DNA from: Citrobacter youngae ATCC 29220
GTDB taxonomy: Bacteria; Pseudomonadota; Gammaproteobacteria; Enterobacterales; Enterobacteriaceae
Assembly (NCBI RefSeq): GCF_000155975.1
Contig: NZ_GG730299.1
Span: 1,212,734-1,276,733, forward strand
Length of the DNA: 64,000 nt
Reading direction: 5' to 3'
The position numbers and the translations under genes were made by a program. Below, piece by piece: positions 17,549 through 27,423 of this stretch. Every line of letters begins with the position of its first letter. Positions within the stretch are counted from its first letter, which is position 1. The notes below the pieces were generated by a model. That model was not told the DNA's origin, searched no databases, and was given only the letters and a program-made list of their open reading frames with translations.

Positions 17549-18424
17549 ATGGATCTGACGCAACTGGAAATGTTCAATGCCGTCGCGGAGACGGGCAGTA
17601 TTACGCAGGCTGCAGCGAAGGTGCATCGCGTGCCGTCCAATCTCACGACCCGTATTCGCCAACTTGAAGCCGATCTTGGCGTCGATCTGTTTATTCGTGA
17701 AAACCAGCGTCTGCGGCTTTCCCCGTCCGGGCACAACTTTTTGCGCTACAGCCAACGGATCCTGGCGCTGGTAGAGGAAGCGAGAATGGTCGTCGCCGGG
17801 GATGAGCCACAGGGCTTGCTTTCGCTCGGATCGCTGGAAAGCACGGCCGCGGTACGGATCCCTGCTACGTTGGCTGAATATAACCAACGTTACCCGAAAA
17901 TTCAGTTTGCGCTGGCGACGGGGCCTTCAGGCACCATGCTGGACGGCGTGCTCGACGGGGCGCTGAACGCCGCCTTTGTTGACGGTCCAATTACCCACCC
18001 CGGACTTGAGGGTATTCCGGTCTATCGTGAAGAGATGATGATTGTCACCCCGCACGGTCACCCTCCCATCCAGCGGGCCAGCGACGTCAACGGCTGCAGT
18101 ATTTACGCGTTTCGCGCCAACTGTTCCTACCGCCGACATTTTGAAAGCTGGTTTCATGCCGATCGCGCAATGCCGGGGACCATTCATGAAATGGAGTCAT
18201 ACCACGGGATGCTTGCTTGCGTCATTGCCGGGGCGGGTATCGCGCTGATTCCACGTTCGATGCTGGAGAGCATGCCCGGACATCATCAGATCAATGCCTG
18301 GCCGCTGAGCGAAAACTGGCGCTGGCTGAATACGTGGCTGGTCTGGCGAAGAGGTGCGATGACAAGGCAGCTGGAAGCATTTATCGAGGTATTGAACCCC
18401 CAGTTACCGGAGGATACGGATTAA
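17549..18424 (+). CDS. ptrR: LysR-family regulator PtrR (YneJ)
   Basis: 291-aa LysR regulator nearly identical to E. coli YneJ. The N-terminal HTH is [19 protein letters not shown] plus [20 protein letters not shown], and the effector domain contains [21 protein letters not shown] and [18 protein letters not shown]. coli PtrR controls sad and glutamate/putrescine-related genes. It is divergent from sad. Its stop overlaps by 4 bp the stop of the convergent DeoR-type gene at 18421. Confidence 0.93.
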   Translation: MDLTQLEMFNAVAETGSITQAAAKVHRVPSNLTTRIRQLEADLGVDLFIRENQRLRLSPSGHNFLRYSQRILALVEEARMVVAGDEPQGLLSLGSLESTAAVRIPATLAEYNQRYPKIQFALATGPSGTMLDGVLDGALNAAFVDGPITHPGLEGIPVYREEMMIVTPHGHPPIQRASDVNGCSIYAFRANCSYRRHFESWFHADRAMPGTIHEMESYHGMLACVIAGAGIALIPRSMLESMPGHHQINAWPLSENWRWLNTWLVWRRGAMTRQLEAFIEVLNPQLPEDTD

Positions 18425-19182
18425 CTGGCAATCGTCAGTTGGCAGGGTAACTGTTCCAGTTGCACACGCACGTCCTCATTGAGCCGGGCATCGGTCACAA
18501 TATCCGTCAGCGCATGCAGATGGGTAACGTTAAACAAAGACCACGCGCCATATTTTGAGCTGTCGGCCAGCAGTACCCGACGACTGGCGTTGGCAATCAG
18601 ATCACGTTTTACCCCGGCCTTTTCTTCCGTTGGCGCGGTGATGCCGCGCGCCAGATCCCAGCCGTTACAGCTCAAAAACGCGATATCCGGCCAGACGTTT
18701 TGCAACAGTTTACGCCCGTGCTCACCGATACAGGACTGGCTGGAGTCATCAATCCGACCTCCAATGATCGTCACTTCAATTTGTTTAAATTCGGAGAAAA
18801 AAAGTGCGATGTGCAGATCGCTGGTGATGACCCGCAGCGGCAGATGGGTGAGCTGACGAGCCAGTTCAATCATTGTCGTCCCCGCATCCAGAACAATCGC
18901 ATCCCCGGCCTTCACCAGGCCTGCCGCCGCGCTGGCGATCGCCTGTTTCTCTTGCAGGCTGCGCTGCATTTTCTCATGCGTGGTAGGCTGCGATGGGATA
19001 AACCGGTTAAGCGTCACCCCGCCATGGGTACGGCTGATCACGCCTTCCTGATCGAGCTTAATCAGGTCGCGACGGATGGTCGCCGGCGAGGCGTCCGTCA
19101 CGGCAACAAGCTGTTCTACCGTCGCCAGATTATGCCCTTTCAGATAATCCATAATCTGTTCTAACCGATTATATCCCTTCAT
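18421..19182 (-). CDS. DeoR-family repressor (YgbI-like)
   Basis: 253-aa DeoR/GlpR-type regulator. The N-terminal winged HTH is [20 protein letters not shown], followed by [25 protein letters not shown]. The sugar-phosphate sensor domain has [17 protein letters not shown] and LLADSSKYG. It resembles YgbI, the regulator of the related ygbJKLMN acid-sugar cluster. Last gene after pdxA2-like and kinase genes on the minus strand (1-bp gap), so probably co-transcribed with, and controlling, this island. A phosphorylated C4 acid or DHAP is a plausible effector (inference). Confidence 0.88.
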   Translation of the reverse strand: MKGYNRLEQIMDYLKGHNLATVEQLVAVTDASPATIRRDLIKLDQEGVISRTHGGVTLNRFIPSQPTTHEKMQRSLQEKQAIASAAAGLVKAGDAIVLDAGTTMIELARQLTHLPLRVITSDLHIALFFSEFKQIEVTIIGGRIDDSSQSCIGEHGRKLLQNVWPDIAFLSCNGWDLARGITAPTEEKAGVKRDLIANASRRVLLADSSKYGAWSLFNVTHLHALTDIVTDARLNEDVRVQLEQLPCQLTIAS

Positions 19183-19183
19183 T

Positions 19184-20170
19184 TTAATCCCGCGTGATTT
19201 GCATTGCTAACTGGATGGATACCGCCATGCTCTCAGACTTGGCTTTACCTGTCCAGGCAATATCAAACGCCGTGCCGTGGTCCGCAGAGGTGCGAATAAA
19301 CGGTAACCCGGCGGTGATATTCACCCCGTCATAGAATCCAAGCAATTTTAGCGGAATATGGCCCTGATCGTGATACATCGCCACCACCATGTCGTACATC
19401 CCCTCATGGCACTGCATAAATACCGTATCCGGTGGGCACGGCCCCGTGACATTCAGACCCTGCGCCTGCATGGCCTGGATCGCAGGTCCAACTATTTTGA
19501 TTTCTTCATCGCCAAACAGGCCATGTTCTCCGGCATGTGGATTCACCCCCGCCACCGCAATGCGCGGGTTTTCATACCCGACACGGCGCAGAAAATCATG
19601 GGCTACCTGAATAACAGTTTTTACCCGCGCCTCGCTGAGCGTATCGAGGAATTTCCGTAGCGCAATATGGGTAGTGACATGAATGACTTTGAGCTGATCG
19701 GTATACAGCACCATCGCGTAATCTTTACTGTTGGTCAGTTGCGCCAGCAGTTCGGTATGGCCAGGATAAGGGTGCCCCGCCAGATGCAGCGCTTCTTTAT
19801 TTAGCGGCGCGGTGGCTATCGCTTTCACTTCGCCATTCAGCGCCAGCGCGGTGGCCCGCTTAATACAGCGATAGGCCAGATCGCCCGCCTGTGCCTGCAC
19901 CACGCCGGGTTCGAGGGCGTCCGGGTCGGCAAGGGGTTCATCGATCACATTGATCACTCCCGCCGAAAATTGCGCCTGCGCCACACGATCAATGACCCGC
20001 AGTTCCGCTGCTGGCGTAATGTTTAATGCCTGAATCCGCCGCAAGGTCTGCGCGCAGCCGACCACCACAACCGGTGCGCCTGAGAGCGCGCCCTCGGTCA
20101 GTGATTTAATAATAATCTCCGGTCCGATACCCGCCGGGTCGCCCATGGTTACCGCAATAACGTTATTCAC
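19184..20170 (-). CDS. PdxA2-type 4-phospho-D-threonate 3-dehydrogenase
   Basis: 328-aa PdxA-family protein. Family blocks: [13 protein letters not shown] at the start, [24 protein letters not shown], the [16 protein letters not shown] loop and the metal-binding [11 protein letters not shown] near the C-terminus. Pairing with a DUF1537 kinase is the established signature of PdxA2, which oxidises and decarboxylates D-threonate or D-erythronate 4-phosphate to dihydroxyacetone phosphate. The biosynthetic PdxA of vitamin B6 is not expected in this context. It overlaps the kinase gene by 8 bp. Confidence 0.88.
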   Translation of the reverse strand: MNNVIAVTMGDPAGIGPEIIIKSLTEGALSGAPVVVVGCAQTLRRIQALNITPAAELRVIDRVAQAQFSAGVINVIDEPLADPDALEPGVVQAQAGDLAYRCIKRATALALNGEVKAIATAPLNKEALHLAGHPYPGHTELLAQLTNSKDYAMVLYTDQLKVIHVTTHIALRKFLDTLSEARVKTVIQVAHDFLRRVGYENPRIAVAGVNPHAGEHGLFGDEEIKIVGPAIQAMQAQGLNVTGPCPPDTVFMQCHEGMYDMVVAMYHDQGHIPLKLLGFYDGVNITAGLPFIRTSADHGTAFDIAWTGKAKSESMAVSIQLAMQITRD

Positions 20171-21407
20171 TCATTTTCTCCTCAATAGCATGCAAAACCT
20201 GACGCAGGGTCGTCTCGTCACCAAAACCACCTGCTTTTGTCATAACCGGGCGTTGCCAGCGGCCGCCGGCAAAATGACCGTACGGTACGCACTGAGCCAC
20301 ACGGTCGGTAATACGAAATCCCGTTGCCTCCAGCGCTTCAGCAACCGCCATAGCAACATCGCCGCCGGAGAGATACAGCGCGGCGGGTGAAACATCATCT
20401 AAAACCTGTCGGGTAAGTTGCCCAAGGAATTGGCAGATTTTTTCGCCCAACTGGGCGCGACTCACCTGCCAGCGCTCGCACAGGTGTGGAATATGGTGCC
20501 GCGCCTCATTATCGGGACAGGTGTGAACTATGCAGTGTTTACCGGATGCCAGAACGCCAATAATGCGGGCGACGTACCCACCCATAGCCCCCCTGAACAT
20601 ATCCTCGATGTCGATAAATACCGTCTCCACCTGCGGATCCCGGCTCACGGCCGCAATCTGACGTTGAGCAATTTCACTCATTGAGCCCACAATCGCCAGT
20701 AAACGCCGGGCAGAGACCGCCTGGACACGGCGGGCCAGCGCGTCACAAATTCCGGCCGATCCCACCAACAGCGGCGAATCATTTCGCTTCATCGCTTCAC
20801 CGACAATGGCATCGAGATCCGCATTACTCTGGGCATCAACCACCCAAATCTGCGGCGTATCAGCAGTTGGCTCTTGCAGGCGTTGTAAACCGTCACTCAG
20901 TGACATTGCCCGACATTTGATGGAGGTTTGTGCCTGAAGTACCGCACAGATATCAGCGCTGGCGACCGGCGTTTTCGGGTCGCTGGCAAATTCGGTTTCG
21001 GTGACCGGGACGCCGTTGACGAGACAGAGCCCCTGTTCAGTCGTCCGGCCAGCCTGGGGATACGCTGGCGCAACAATGGCCAGATTTTTACCCGTCACCT
21101 GCATGAGCGCCTCCACTTCGGCCCCAGGGTTACCGCGTAAAGTGGAATCCATTTTCTTTAGCCACAGTGCCCGCGGATCGGCATGACAGGCGAGCGCTAA
21201 AGTATTCACGCGGGCCGCTGCCTGCGGTGCATCCAGCGCACGGCTATCACTATTCACGATCAGTACGTCGGTCTCTTCGGCACAGGGCAACGTAAAGGCG
21301 ACATTGACCGTCATTCCCGTCAGCGCCAGGCTGACCCCCGCATCGTTTCCCCCGGTAAAGTCGTCGGCGATAACCAGGATTTTCGGGTTTGCTACATGTT
21401 TACTCAT
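20163..21407 (-). CDS. Four-carbon acid sugar kinase (DUF1537; D-threonate kinase-like)
   Basis: 414-aa DtnK/OtnK-type kinase. The N-terminal substrate domain opens KILVIADDFTGGNDAGVSLA, and the C-terminal nucleotide domain contains LYLSGGDVAMAVAEALEATG. The family phosphorylates D-threonate, D- or L-erythronate on O4. Adjacent PdxA2 makes D-threonate the first guess. I start at 21407, with CGGAG 5 nt upstream; a longer frame begins at 21449. It is the first gene of the minus-strand arm and is divergent from the iron alcohol dehydrogenase gene. Confidence 0.88.
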   Translation of the reverse strand: MSKHVANPKILVIADDFTGGNDAGVSLALTGMTVNVAFTLPCAEETDVLIVNSDSRALDAPQAAARVNTLALACHADPRALWLKKMDSTLRGNPGAEVEALMQVTGKNLAIVAPAYPQAGRTTEQGLCLVNGVPVTETEFASDPKTPVASADICAVLQAQTSIKCRAMSLSDGLQRLQEPTADTPQIWVVDAQSNADLDAIVGEAMKRNDSPLLVGSAGICDALARRVQAVSARRLLAIVGSMSEIAQRQIAAVSRDPQVETVFIDIEDMFRGAMGGYVARIIGVLASGKHCIVHTCPDNEARHHIPHLCERWQVSRAQLGEKICQFLGQLTRQVLDDVSPAALYLSGGDVAMAVAEALEATGFRITDRVAQCVPYGHFAGGRWQRPVMTKAGGFGDETTLRQVLHAIEEKMSE

Positions 21408-21444
21408 CCATGCTCCGGGTCGTTGTGTGTTGTTTATGATTATA

Positions 21445-21558
21445 TTCAATCACAATTGATTAAATGTGAGCAAGCTCAAGTTATTCGGCTCCGCGATAAA
21501 TTATAAATTTAGCCCATGATGTAATCGTTCCTGAATCACAGTGAGCGAATTCAATCAC
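21445..21558. promoter_or_regulatory. Divergent control region of the C4-acid island: CRP-like site and repeated TTCAATCAC
   Basis: Between the kinase and the alcohol dehydrogenase, TGTGA-gcaagc-TCAAG (21465-21480) is a good CRP half-and-half match. TTCAATCAC occurs twice in direct orientation, at 21445-21453 and 21550-21558, next to each gene start. The first copy is part of AATCA-caat-TGATT (21448-21461). These are candidate operators for the island's DeoR-type repressor. Both assignments are inferences from position and shape. Confidence 0.5.
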
Positions 21559-21575
21559 TCAAACAGGAGAATGTT

Positions 21576-22734
21576 GTGGCAACAATTAATAGCACCGTGA
21601 TCAGCGGCTCACATGCCATCCCCGCGCTGGAGCCATTACTGAGTGGGAAACGCCAGCTGCTGCTGGTGACTGATGGCAATATTGTCCGCCTGGATGCGGT
21701 GGCGCAGATCCGCACCCTGCTGGCTAACGATGGCCGCCAGGTGACGCTGATTGACAACGTACCGGCCGAGCCGGGTCATCATGACGTCAGCGCTCTCGTC
21801 AAACGCGTGGCTGACCTCAATGTGGAGATGGTGATCGGTATTGGCGGCGGTAGCGTACTGGACGTGGCCAAACTGCTCTCTGTCCTGTGTCATCCAGGCT
21901 CTCCCTCGCTGGAGGCCATGCTGGCTGGCGAGAAACCGCAACAACGTGTGGCCTGCGTACTTATCCCTGCCACCGCCGGGACAGGTTCAGAAGCCACCCC
22001 AAACGCAATACTGGCTATCCCGGAACAACACACCAAGACAGGCATCATCTCGCCGGTACTGCTACCGGATTATGTCGCCCTGCTACCGGAACTCACCACC
22101 AGCATGCCTGCGCACATTGCCTCATCAACCGGCATTGACGCGCTGTGCCATCTGATTGAGTGCTTTACAGCGACTATCGCCAATCCGGTCAGTGACAACG
22201 CGGCGCTCATCGGTTTACAGAAATTACTGAAGAACATCGAAACGTCGGTCAATGAACCGAACAATTTGCTGGCGAAACTGGAAATGCTGTGGGCGTCATA
22301 TTATGGCGGCGTGGCGATTAATCATGCCGGGACTCATCTGGTCCACGCACTCTCATACCCGCTGGGGGGGGCGGTATCATCTGCCTCACGGCGTTGCCAA
22401 TGCGATTTTGTTGGCGCCCTGCATGCGGGTGGTTCGCCCTTTTGCCGTCGACAAGTTCGCCCAGGTCTGGGATCTGGTACCGGATGCCGATCTCACCCTG
22501 AACGCTGAAGAAAAATCACATGCGCTGGTGGCCTGGTTTTCTGCCCTCGTGAAACGTCTCAACCTTCCCGATAACCTGGCAACGCTCGGCGTCCCGTCCG
22601 CAGACATTCCCGCGCTGGCCGATGCCGCGCTTAACGTGAAACGCCTGATGAATAACGCTCCCTGCCAGGTGAGCCATGATGATGTTCAGGCCATTTACCA
22701 AACTCTGTTTCCCGATCCGATCACAAAGGAGTGA
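21576..22734 (+). pseudogene. Iron-containing alcohol dehydrogenase, broken by a frameshift in a G8 run
   Basis: Type III Fe-dependent alcohol dehydrogenase. The cofactor motif GIGGGSVLDVAKLL, PATAGTGSEATPNA and metal-ligand helix STGIDALCHLIECF are in the first frame, which after YPLGGA degenerates (VSSASRRC) and stops at 22508. The remainder (RYHLPHGVANAILLAP to ITKE, stop 22734) continues in another frame. Removing one G from the eight at 22364-22371 joins them into 385 codons, the normal family length. The start is GTG with AGGAG 7 nt upstream. It could be a pseudogene, a phase-variable gene or a sequencing error. Neighbours suggest it acts on an aldehyde/alcohol of sugar-acid breakdown. 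Confidence 0.85.
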
Positions 22735-22737
22735 ATA

Positions 22738-23622
22738 ATGAACAGCAAAATTCGTGGCGTACTGACCGCCATAGTGACCCCGTTTGACCACGACGGCGGT
22801 CTGAATCTCGGTGAGCTTAAAAACCAGGTCAACCGCCAGCTACGTGCCGGAAACGGTATTTTCTGCGGCGGCACCAACGGCGAGTTTTTTGTGCTTAACG
22901 AGGAGGAAAAAATCGCCGTTACCCGGACCTGCGTGGAAGAAGTTGCCGGTCGCGCGCACGTTGTGGCGCATATTGGCGAAATATCAACCCGCGATACTAT
23001 CCGTCTGGGTAAAAAGGTAGAAAAACTGGGTGTCGATGCCGTATCGGTTATTACTCCGTATTTTGTCCCGCTGAAACAACATGAGTTGATTGCCCACTAC
23101 ACAGCGATTGCCGACGCGTTAACGGTTCCCGTTTTTCTTTACAACATTCCGGCGCGGACGGGCAATACCATTGAGCCCGCAACGGCAAGAACCCTTGCGG
23201 CGCACCCCAACATCATTGGAATCAAAGACAGCGCGGGCAGCTATGAGAGCCTGAGCGGATTCCTGGATGCCGTCAAAGATATCGACGGATTCGATGTACT
23301 GAATGGCCCCGACTCGCTGATTCACCAGGGGTTTGTCGACGGCTGTTCCGCTTGTATCTCCGGGCTGGCAAACGTCGCGCCTGATGAAATCAACGCTATC
23401 TGGTCACGGTTTAACGCGGGCGATGTCGCCGGATCGCACCAGGCTCAGGAGAGCGTTACGGGTCTGCGCACGGATCTTTACAAGGTGGCCTTCTCACCTG
23501 CCGCAGTTAAAAAAGCATTACAAATCATGGGGCATGATGTCGGCGCCAGCCGTTACGCTGTCACGTTTAATGAGCAGCAGGAAATCCAGATCCAGCAAAT
23601 TATCAATAACTATCTGCGATAA
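22738..23622 (+). CDS. DapA/NanA-family class I aldolase
   Basis: 294-aa member of the dihydrodipicolinate synthase/N-acetylneuraminate lyase family. The Schiff-base Lys is in IIGIKDSAGSYE (about residue 162) and the catalytic Tyr is in LYNIPARTGN. The substrate loop reads GGTNGEF, with TN where DapA has TT, which argues against lysine biosynthesis and for a keto-acid aldolase or dehydratase of the YagE/YjhH/KDG type. It starts 3 bp after the alcohol dehydrogenase. Probable role: cleavage of a 2-keto-3-deoxy acid to pyruvate and an aldehyde (inference). Confidence 0.85.
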   Translation: MNSKIRGVLTAIVTPFDHDGGLNLGELKNQVNRQLRAGNGIFCGGTNGEFFVLNEEEKIAVTRTCVEEVAGRAHVVAHIGEISTRDTIRLGKKVEKLGVDAVSVITPYFVPLKQHELIAHYTAIADALTVPVFLYNIPARTGNTIEPATARTLAAHPNIIGIKDSAGSYESLSGFLDAVKDIDGFDVLNGPDSLIHQGFVDGCSACISGLANVAPDEINAIWSRFNAGDVAGSHQAQESVTGLRTDLYKVAFSPAAVKKALQIMGHDVGASRYAVTFNEQQEIQIQQIINNYLR

Positions 23623-23633
23623 ACCCTTTTACG

Positions 23634-23649
23634 GCGGCGGTAACGCCGC
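23634..23649. other. Short hairpin between aldolase and dehydrogenase genes
   Basis: GCGGCG-gtaa-CGCCGC sits in the 47-bp spacer inside the island operon. It has no T-tract and may set differential transcript stability. Confidence 0.4.
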
Positions 23650-23669
23650 TTAACCAACAGGATTGTGTT

Positions 23670-24620
23670 ATGAACGTCATCTGTACATCACCTTCATTTG
23701 CCAAATACGATCAACAACCGATCGCGCAGCTAAAAGAAGTCGGTCTGGAATTAATAATGTTGCCAGCGGATGCCGGGTTGGAAGCGCTTGAACCCCATCT
23801 CAAAGAAACGGTGGCGATGATTGTCGCCTTTACCGATGTCAATGCGGAATTGCTGGCTGCGGCCCCAAATCTGAAGATCGTCTGCAAGCACGGCGTAGGC
23901 GTTGATAATATCGATCTCAATGCGACGCGCGAAAAAGGCATTTATGTCACCAATGTGCCTGATGCCAATAAACATGCGGTTGCCGATTTTGCCTTTTCCT
24001 TGATCCTCAACTGCGCGCGCCAGCTCCCGCAGGCTATCGAACAAACCCGGGCCGGTCGCTGGCCACGCATCTTCGCCTCCGATGTATATGGCAAAACCAT
24101 TGGCATTATTGGATTAGGTAACATAGGTAAACAGGTTGCGCTACGCGCCCGGGGATTCAATATGCGCGTATTAGCGTATGACGCCTGGCAGGACGCGCAG
24201 TTTGCCAAAGAGAATCGGGTTGAGTACGTCTCGCTCGACGAATTAACGGAACAAAGCGATTTCATTACCCTGCATACGCCGCTTACCCCCGAAACCAAAG
24301 ATCTCTTTGATTTCGCGCGTATGAATAAAATGAAGCCCAGCAGTTATCTCATCAACGTGTCACGGGGCGGCGTAGTGAATGAGGAGGATCTGCTGCAGGC
24401 GTTGACCGAAGGGGTGATTAAAGGGGCTGCCGCCGATGTCTTTTTAGATGAGCCATGCGATTCGCATCCCTTGTTTGCCCTTGATAACTTCATTCCCACA
24501 GCACACATTGCAGGATACACCGAGGGTGCCATCAGCAATATTGGCGAGCAATGTGTTCACAATATTATTGAGTATGTCATACATCAGCATAAACCGAAAA
24601 ATATCATGAACGAATTATAA
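23670..24620 (+). CDS. D-2-hydroxyacid dehydrogenase, phosphoglycerate-dehydrogenase-like
   Basis: 316-aa NAD-dependent dehydrogenase. It has KHGVGVDNIDLNATREKGI in the substrate domain, the Rossmann motif IGIIGLGNIGKQVALRA (about residues 140-156), the catalytic Arg in INVSRGGVVNEEDL and the C-terminal His in PTAHIAGYTEGA. The last differs from the canonical TPHI/TPHT by an Ala. The family acts on 2-hydroxy or 2-keto acids. It lies in the plus-strand arm between aldolase and permease. The N-terminal half differs clearly from the paralog at 7196, so the two are not a recent duplication. Confidence 0.88.
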   Translation: MNVICTSPSFAKYDQQPIAQLKEVGLELIMLPADAGLEALEPHLKETVAMIVAFTDVNAELLAAAPNLKIVCKHGVGVDNIDLNATREKGIYVTNVPDANKHAVADFAFSLILNCARQLPQAIEQTRAGRWPRIFASDVYGKTIGIIGLGNIGKQVALRARGFNMRVLAYDAWQDAQFAKENRVEYVSLDELTEQSDFITLHTPLTPETKDLFDFARMNKMKPSSYLINVSRGGVVNEEDLLQALTEGVIKGAAADVFLDEPCDSHPLFALDNFIPTAHIAGYTEGAISNIGEQCVHNIIEYVIHQHKPKNIMNEL

Positions 24621-24685
24621 CATTGTGGAGAATACTGTAGCCTTCCCACAATAATAAAAATGAACATCTACCATGGGCCTGATAT

Positions 24686-26005
24686 ATGAATGATTTTGCA
24701 GAGAAATCCCGAATCCGCTGGTGGATTGCGGGATTAATGTGGCTTGCTATTGCAATTAATTATATTGACCGAACGGTATTATCTGCGGCTGCCCCGCATC
24801 TCATCGACGAACTAAAACTCGACCCTGAAATGATGGGTTTTATAATGGCAGCTTTCTTCTGGTCATACTCGCTCTTACAAATACCCGCAGGCTGGTTTGC
24901 CGACCGCTTCGGGCAGAAAAAAGGATTGGGTTTCGCCGTTGCATGGTGGTCAATCGCCACGTCTATGATGGGATTAGCCACCGGATTTAAATCACTCCTC
25001 GCCTTGCGGCTTGCCCTCGGCGTCGGCGAAGCCGCGGCTTACCCAAGCAACGCAGGCATCGCGGCTCGCTGGTTCCCTGACAGTGAGAGAGCGACCGTTT
25101 CCGGACTCTTTGACAGCGCCTCTAAATTCGGCGGCGCGGTGGCAATGCCGCTGATCGTCTGGATGATTTACCAGTTTGACTGGCGAATGACGTTTCTCAT
25201 TATTGGTAGCGTCGGGATTATCTGGGTTATAGCCTGGTATTTTATTTATACGGAAAATCCAGAAGACCACAAAAAAATCAGCACCAGCGAAGTTAAGCAT
25301 ATTCGTGAAGGTCAAAAACAAAAGCACGGAGATAAATCTGTGCTGCCTATGCGCTGGTATAAATTGCTGCGTTACCGCAATATCTGGGCGATGTGTATTG
25401 GTTTCTTTACCATCAACTATACCTCCTATTTCTTTATTACCTGGTTGCCTACTTATCTGGTAAAAGACAAAGGTATGGATTTCATTAAAATGGGAATGGT
25501 TGCCGCATTACCGTTACTCTGCGGAATGGTGATCGAGGTCATCGCCGGCTGGGCGTCGGACCGTATGGTGCATAAGCGAATTTTGTCACTGACGGCCACG
25601 CGTAAACTCTTTCTGACCATTGGTTTGTTGATGGCGTTATGCATTGGTTTTGCCCCCTTTACCGACTCGGTGTATATGACCGTCTTTTTACTGTGCGTCG
25701 CGAAATCTGGTACCACGGTCGCCGCATCACAGGTATGGGCGCTCCCGGGTGACGTTGCGCCTAAAAACAGCGTCTCGATCGTGGCCGGATTGCAGAATAC
25801 CGTTTCCAACATGGGCGGCGCTGTAGGGCCGATAATTACAGGGGCGATCGTTGCCGCCACGGGTTCATTTACCTGGGCGCTGGTTTTTTCAGCCGCATTA
25901 GTCGTGGTAGGGATTCTGAACTATCTGTTTTTGATGGGTAAAGTTGAACCAATTATCGACAGTGAACATGAAGCACTGTGTATGAAAGAAGCACAACAGC
26001 ACTGA
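24686..26005 (+). CDS. MFS anion:cation symporter (ACS family; sugar-acid permease)
   Basis: 439-aa major-facilitator protein with 12 predicted helices. N-terminal hallmarks of the ACS family are INYIDRTVLSAAAPHLIDEL, then AGWFADRFGQKKGLG and GEAAAYPSNAGIAARWFPDSERA. Relatives GarP, GudP, ExuT and DgoT import hexuronates, aldarates and aldonates. As the last gene of the island it most likely imports the C4-C6 acid processed by the kinase, PdxA2 and aldolase. Start 24686 follows a 65-bp spacer. Confidence 0.87.
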   Translation: MNDFAEKSRIRWWIAGLMWLAIAINYIDRTVLSAAAPHLIDELKLDPEMMGFIMAAFFWSYSLLQIPAGWFADRFGQKKGLGFAVAWWSIATSMMGLATGFKSLLALRLALGVGEAAAYPSNAGIAARWFPDSERATVSGLFDSASKFGGAVAMPLIVWMIYQFDWRMTFLIIGSVGIIWVIAWYFIYTENPEDHKKISTSEVKHIREGQKQKHGDKSVLPMRWYKLLRYRNIWAMCIGFFTINYTSYFFITWLPTYLVKDKGMDFIKMGMVAALPLLCGMVIEVIAGWASDRMVHKRILSLTATRKLFLTIGLLMALCIGFAPFTDSVYMTVFLLCVAKSGTTVAASQVWALPGDVAPKNSVSIVAGLQNTVSNMGGAVGPIITGAIVAATGSFTWALVFSAALVVVGILNYLFLMGKVEPIIDSEHEALCMKEAQQH

Positions 26006-26026
26006 TCCCGCGCGCTTGCGGTTTAT

Positions 26027-26052
26027 CCCGGTCAGTCATCGTACTGGCCGGG
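26027..26052. terminator. Hairpin after the permease gene
   Basis: CCCGGTCAGT and ACTGGCCGGG pair (one G-T) around a 6-nt loop, 22 bp after the MFS stop. No T-run follows, so only a partial terminator signal. Confidence 0.5.
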
Positions 26053-26188
26053 GTTACGCGCTCTCCTAATCGGCAACCGCCTTCCCCAACCAGACAACGT
26101 GATCTCAATCACAAAATGATTGTATTTTCGCCAGAAAACGTTTTAAGATCGACGCCTCTCCTTTTCGCAGTTAACCCGATTTATCGAT

Positions 26189-27385
26189 ATGACAACAAAC
26201 ACGGTTTCCCGCAAGGTCGCGTGGCTACGTGTCGTTACGCTCGCCATTGCCGGTTTTATTTTCAATACCACAGAGTTTGTCCCTGTCGGTTTGCTGTCCG
26301 ACATCGCGCAAAGTTTTAATATGCAGACCGCGCAGGTCGGGATCATGCTGACGATCTACGCCTGGGTTGTTGCGCTGATGTCGCTCCCCTTCATGTTGCT
26401 CACCAGCCAGATGGAACGACGCAAGCTCCTGATCTGTCTGTTTGTCGTGTTTATCGCCAGCCACATGCTCTCTTTCCTGGCATGGAATTTCACCGTGCTG
26501 GTGATTAGCCGTATTGGTATTGCCTTTGCGCACGCTATTTTCTGGTCGATTACCGCGTCGCTGGCGATTCGCCTGGCCCCGGCAGGAAAACGCGCGCAGG
26601 CGCTTAGCCTGATTGCCACCGGCACGGCGCTGGCAATGGTGCTGGGTCTGCCTATCGGGCGTATCGTCGGTCAGTATTTTGGCTGGCGCACCACCTTCTT
26701 CGCCATCGGCATCGGAGCGTTAGTCACCCTGCTTTGCCTGATGAAGCTACTGCCTAAATTGCCCAGCGAGCACTCCGGTTCACTAAAAAGTTTGCCTGTG
26801 CTATTTCACCGTCCGGCGTTGATGAGCCTGTATCTGCTGACGGTGATTGTGGTCACCGCCCACTATACGGCCTACAGCTACATTGAACCGTTTGTACAGG
26901 CCGTCGCCGGGCTAAGCGCCAACTTTGCTACCGTGCTGTTACTGGTTCTTGGCGGCGCGGGTATTGTTGGTAGCGTTATATTTGGCAAACTGGGTAACCT
27001 TCATGCTTCCATGCTGATCAGCAGCGCCATTGCCCTGCTGACGGTGTGCCTGGTGCTGCTACTGCCAGCCGCTGACAGCGAAATGCACCTTGCCATCCTG
27101 AGTATTTTCTGGGGCATCGCTATTATGTTGATCGGTCTTGGCATGCAGGTAAAAGTGCTGGCGCTGGCCCCGGATGCCACCGATGTCGCAATGGCGCTGT
27201 TCTCCGGTATTTTTAATATTGGTATTGGCGCTGGCGCGCTGGTGGGAAATCAGGTGAGTCTGCACTGGTCGATGTCGACGATTGGCTACACGGGCGCAAT
27301 ACCTGCCGTTGTCGCGTTGATATGGTCGGTGATTATCTTTCGTAAATGGCCGGTATCGCTGGAAGAACAGCCTCAGCATTCATAA
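26189..27385 (+). CDS. sotB: Sugar efflux MFS transporter SotB (YdeA)
   Basis: 398-aa DHA1-type MFS exporter, close to E. coli SotB throughout ([38 protein letters not shown], the C-terminal [12 protein letters not shown]). It exports arabinose and related sugars. The start is taken at the same residue as E. coli, although the ribosome site is weak. The order sotB, marC, marRAB is as in E. coli. Confidence 0.95.
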   Translation: MTTNTVSRKVAWLRVVTLAIAGFIFNTTEFVPVGLLSDIAQSFNMQTAQVGIMLTIYAWVVALMSLPFMLLTSQMERRKLLICLFVVFIASHMLSFLAWNFTVLVISRIGIAFAHAIFWSITASLAIRLAPAGKRAQALSLIATGTALAMVLGLPIGRIVGQYFGWRTTFFAIGIGALVTLLCLMKLLPKLPSEHSGSLKSLPVLFHRPALMSLYLLTVIVVTAHYTAYSYIEPFVQAVAGLSANFATVLLLVLGGAGIVGSVIFGKLGNLHASMLISSAIALLTVCLVLLLPAADSEMHLAILSIFWGIAIMLIGLGMQVKVLALAPDATDVAMALFSGIFNIGIGAGALVGNQVSLHWSMSTIGYTGAIPAVVALIWSVIIFRKWPVSLEEQPQHS

Positions 27386-27423
27386 AAAACGGGCCCGCCA
27401 GACAATGCCGGGCCCGTTTTTTT
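27384..27423. terminator. Bidirectional intrinsic terminator between sotB and marC
   Basis: CGGGCCCG (27390-27397) and its copy (27409-27416) form a GC-rich stem, flanked by AAAAAA on the left and TTTTTTT on the right. It can terminate sotB from the left and marC from the right. Confidence 0.9.

Noticed and set aside
22252..22734. 160-codon frame as a separate gene
   Set aside because: It is the continuation of the alcohol dehydrogenase after the G8 frameshift; its first ~40 codons overlap the true frame and make no family sense.
7196..24620. The two hydroxyacid dehydrogenases (7196 and 23670) as a recent duplication
   Set aside because: They share only family motifs; N-terminal halves and catalytic-His context (TPHIASGT versus TAHIAGYT) differ too much.
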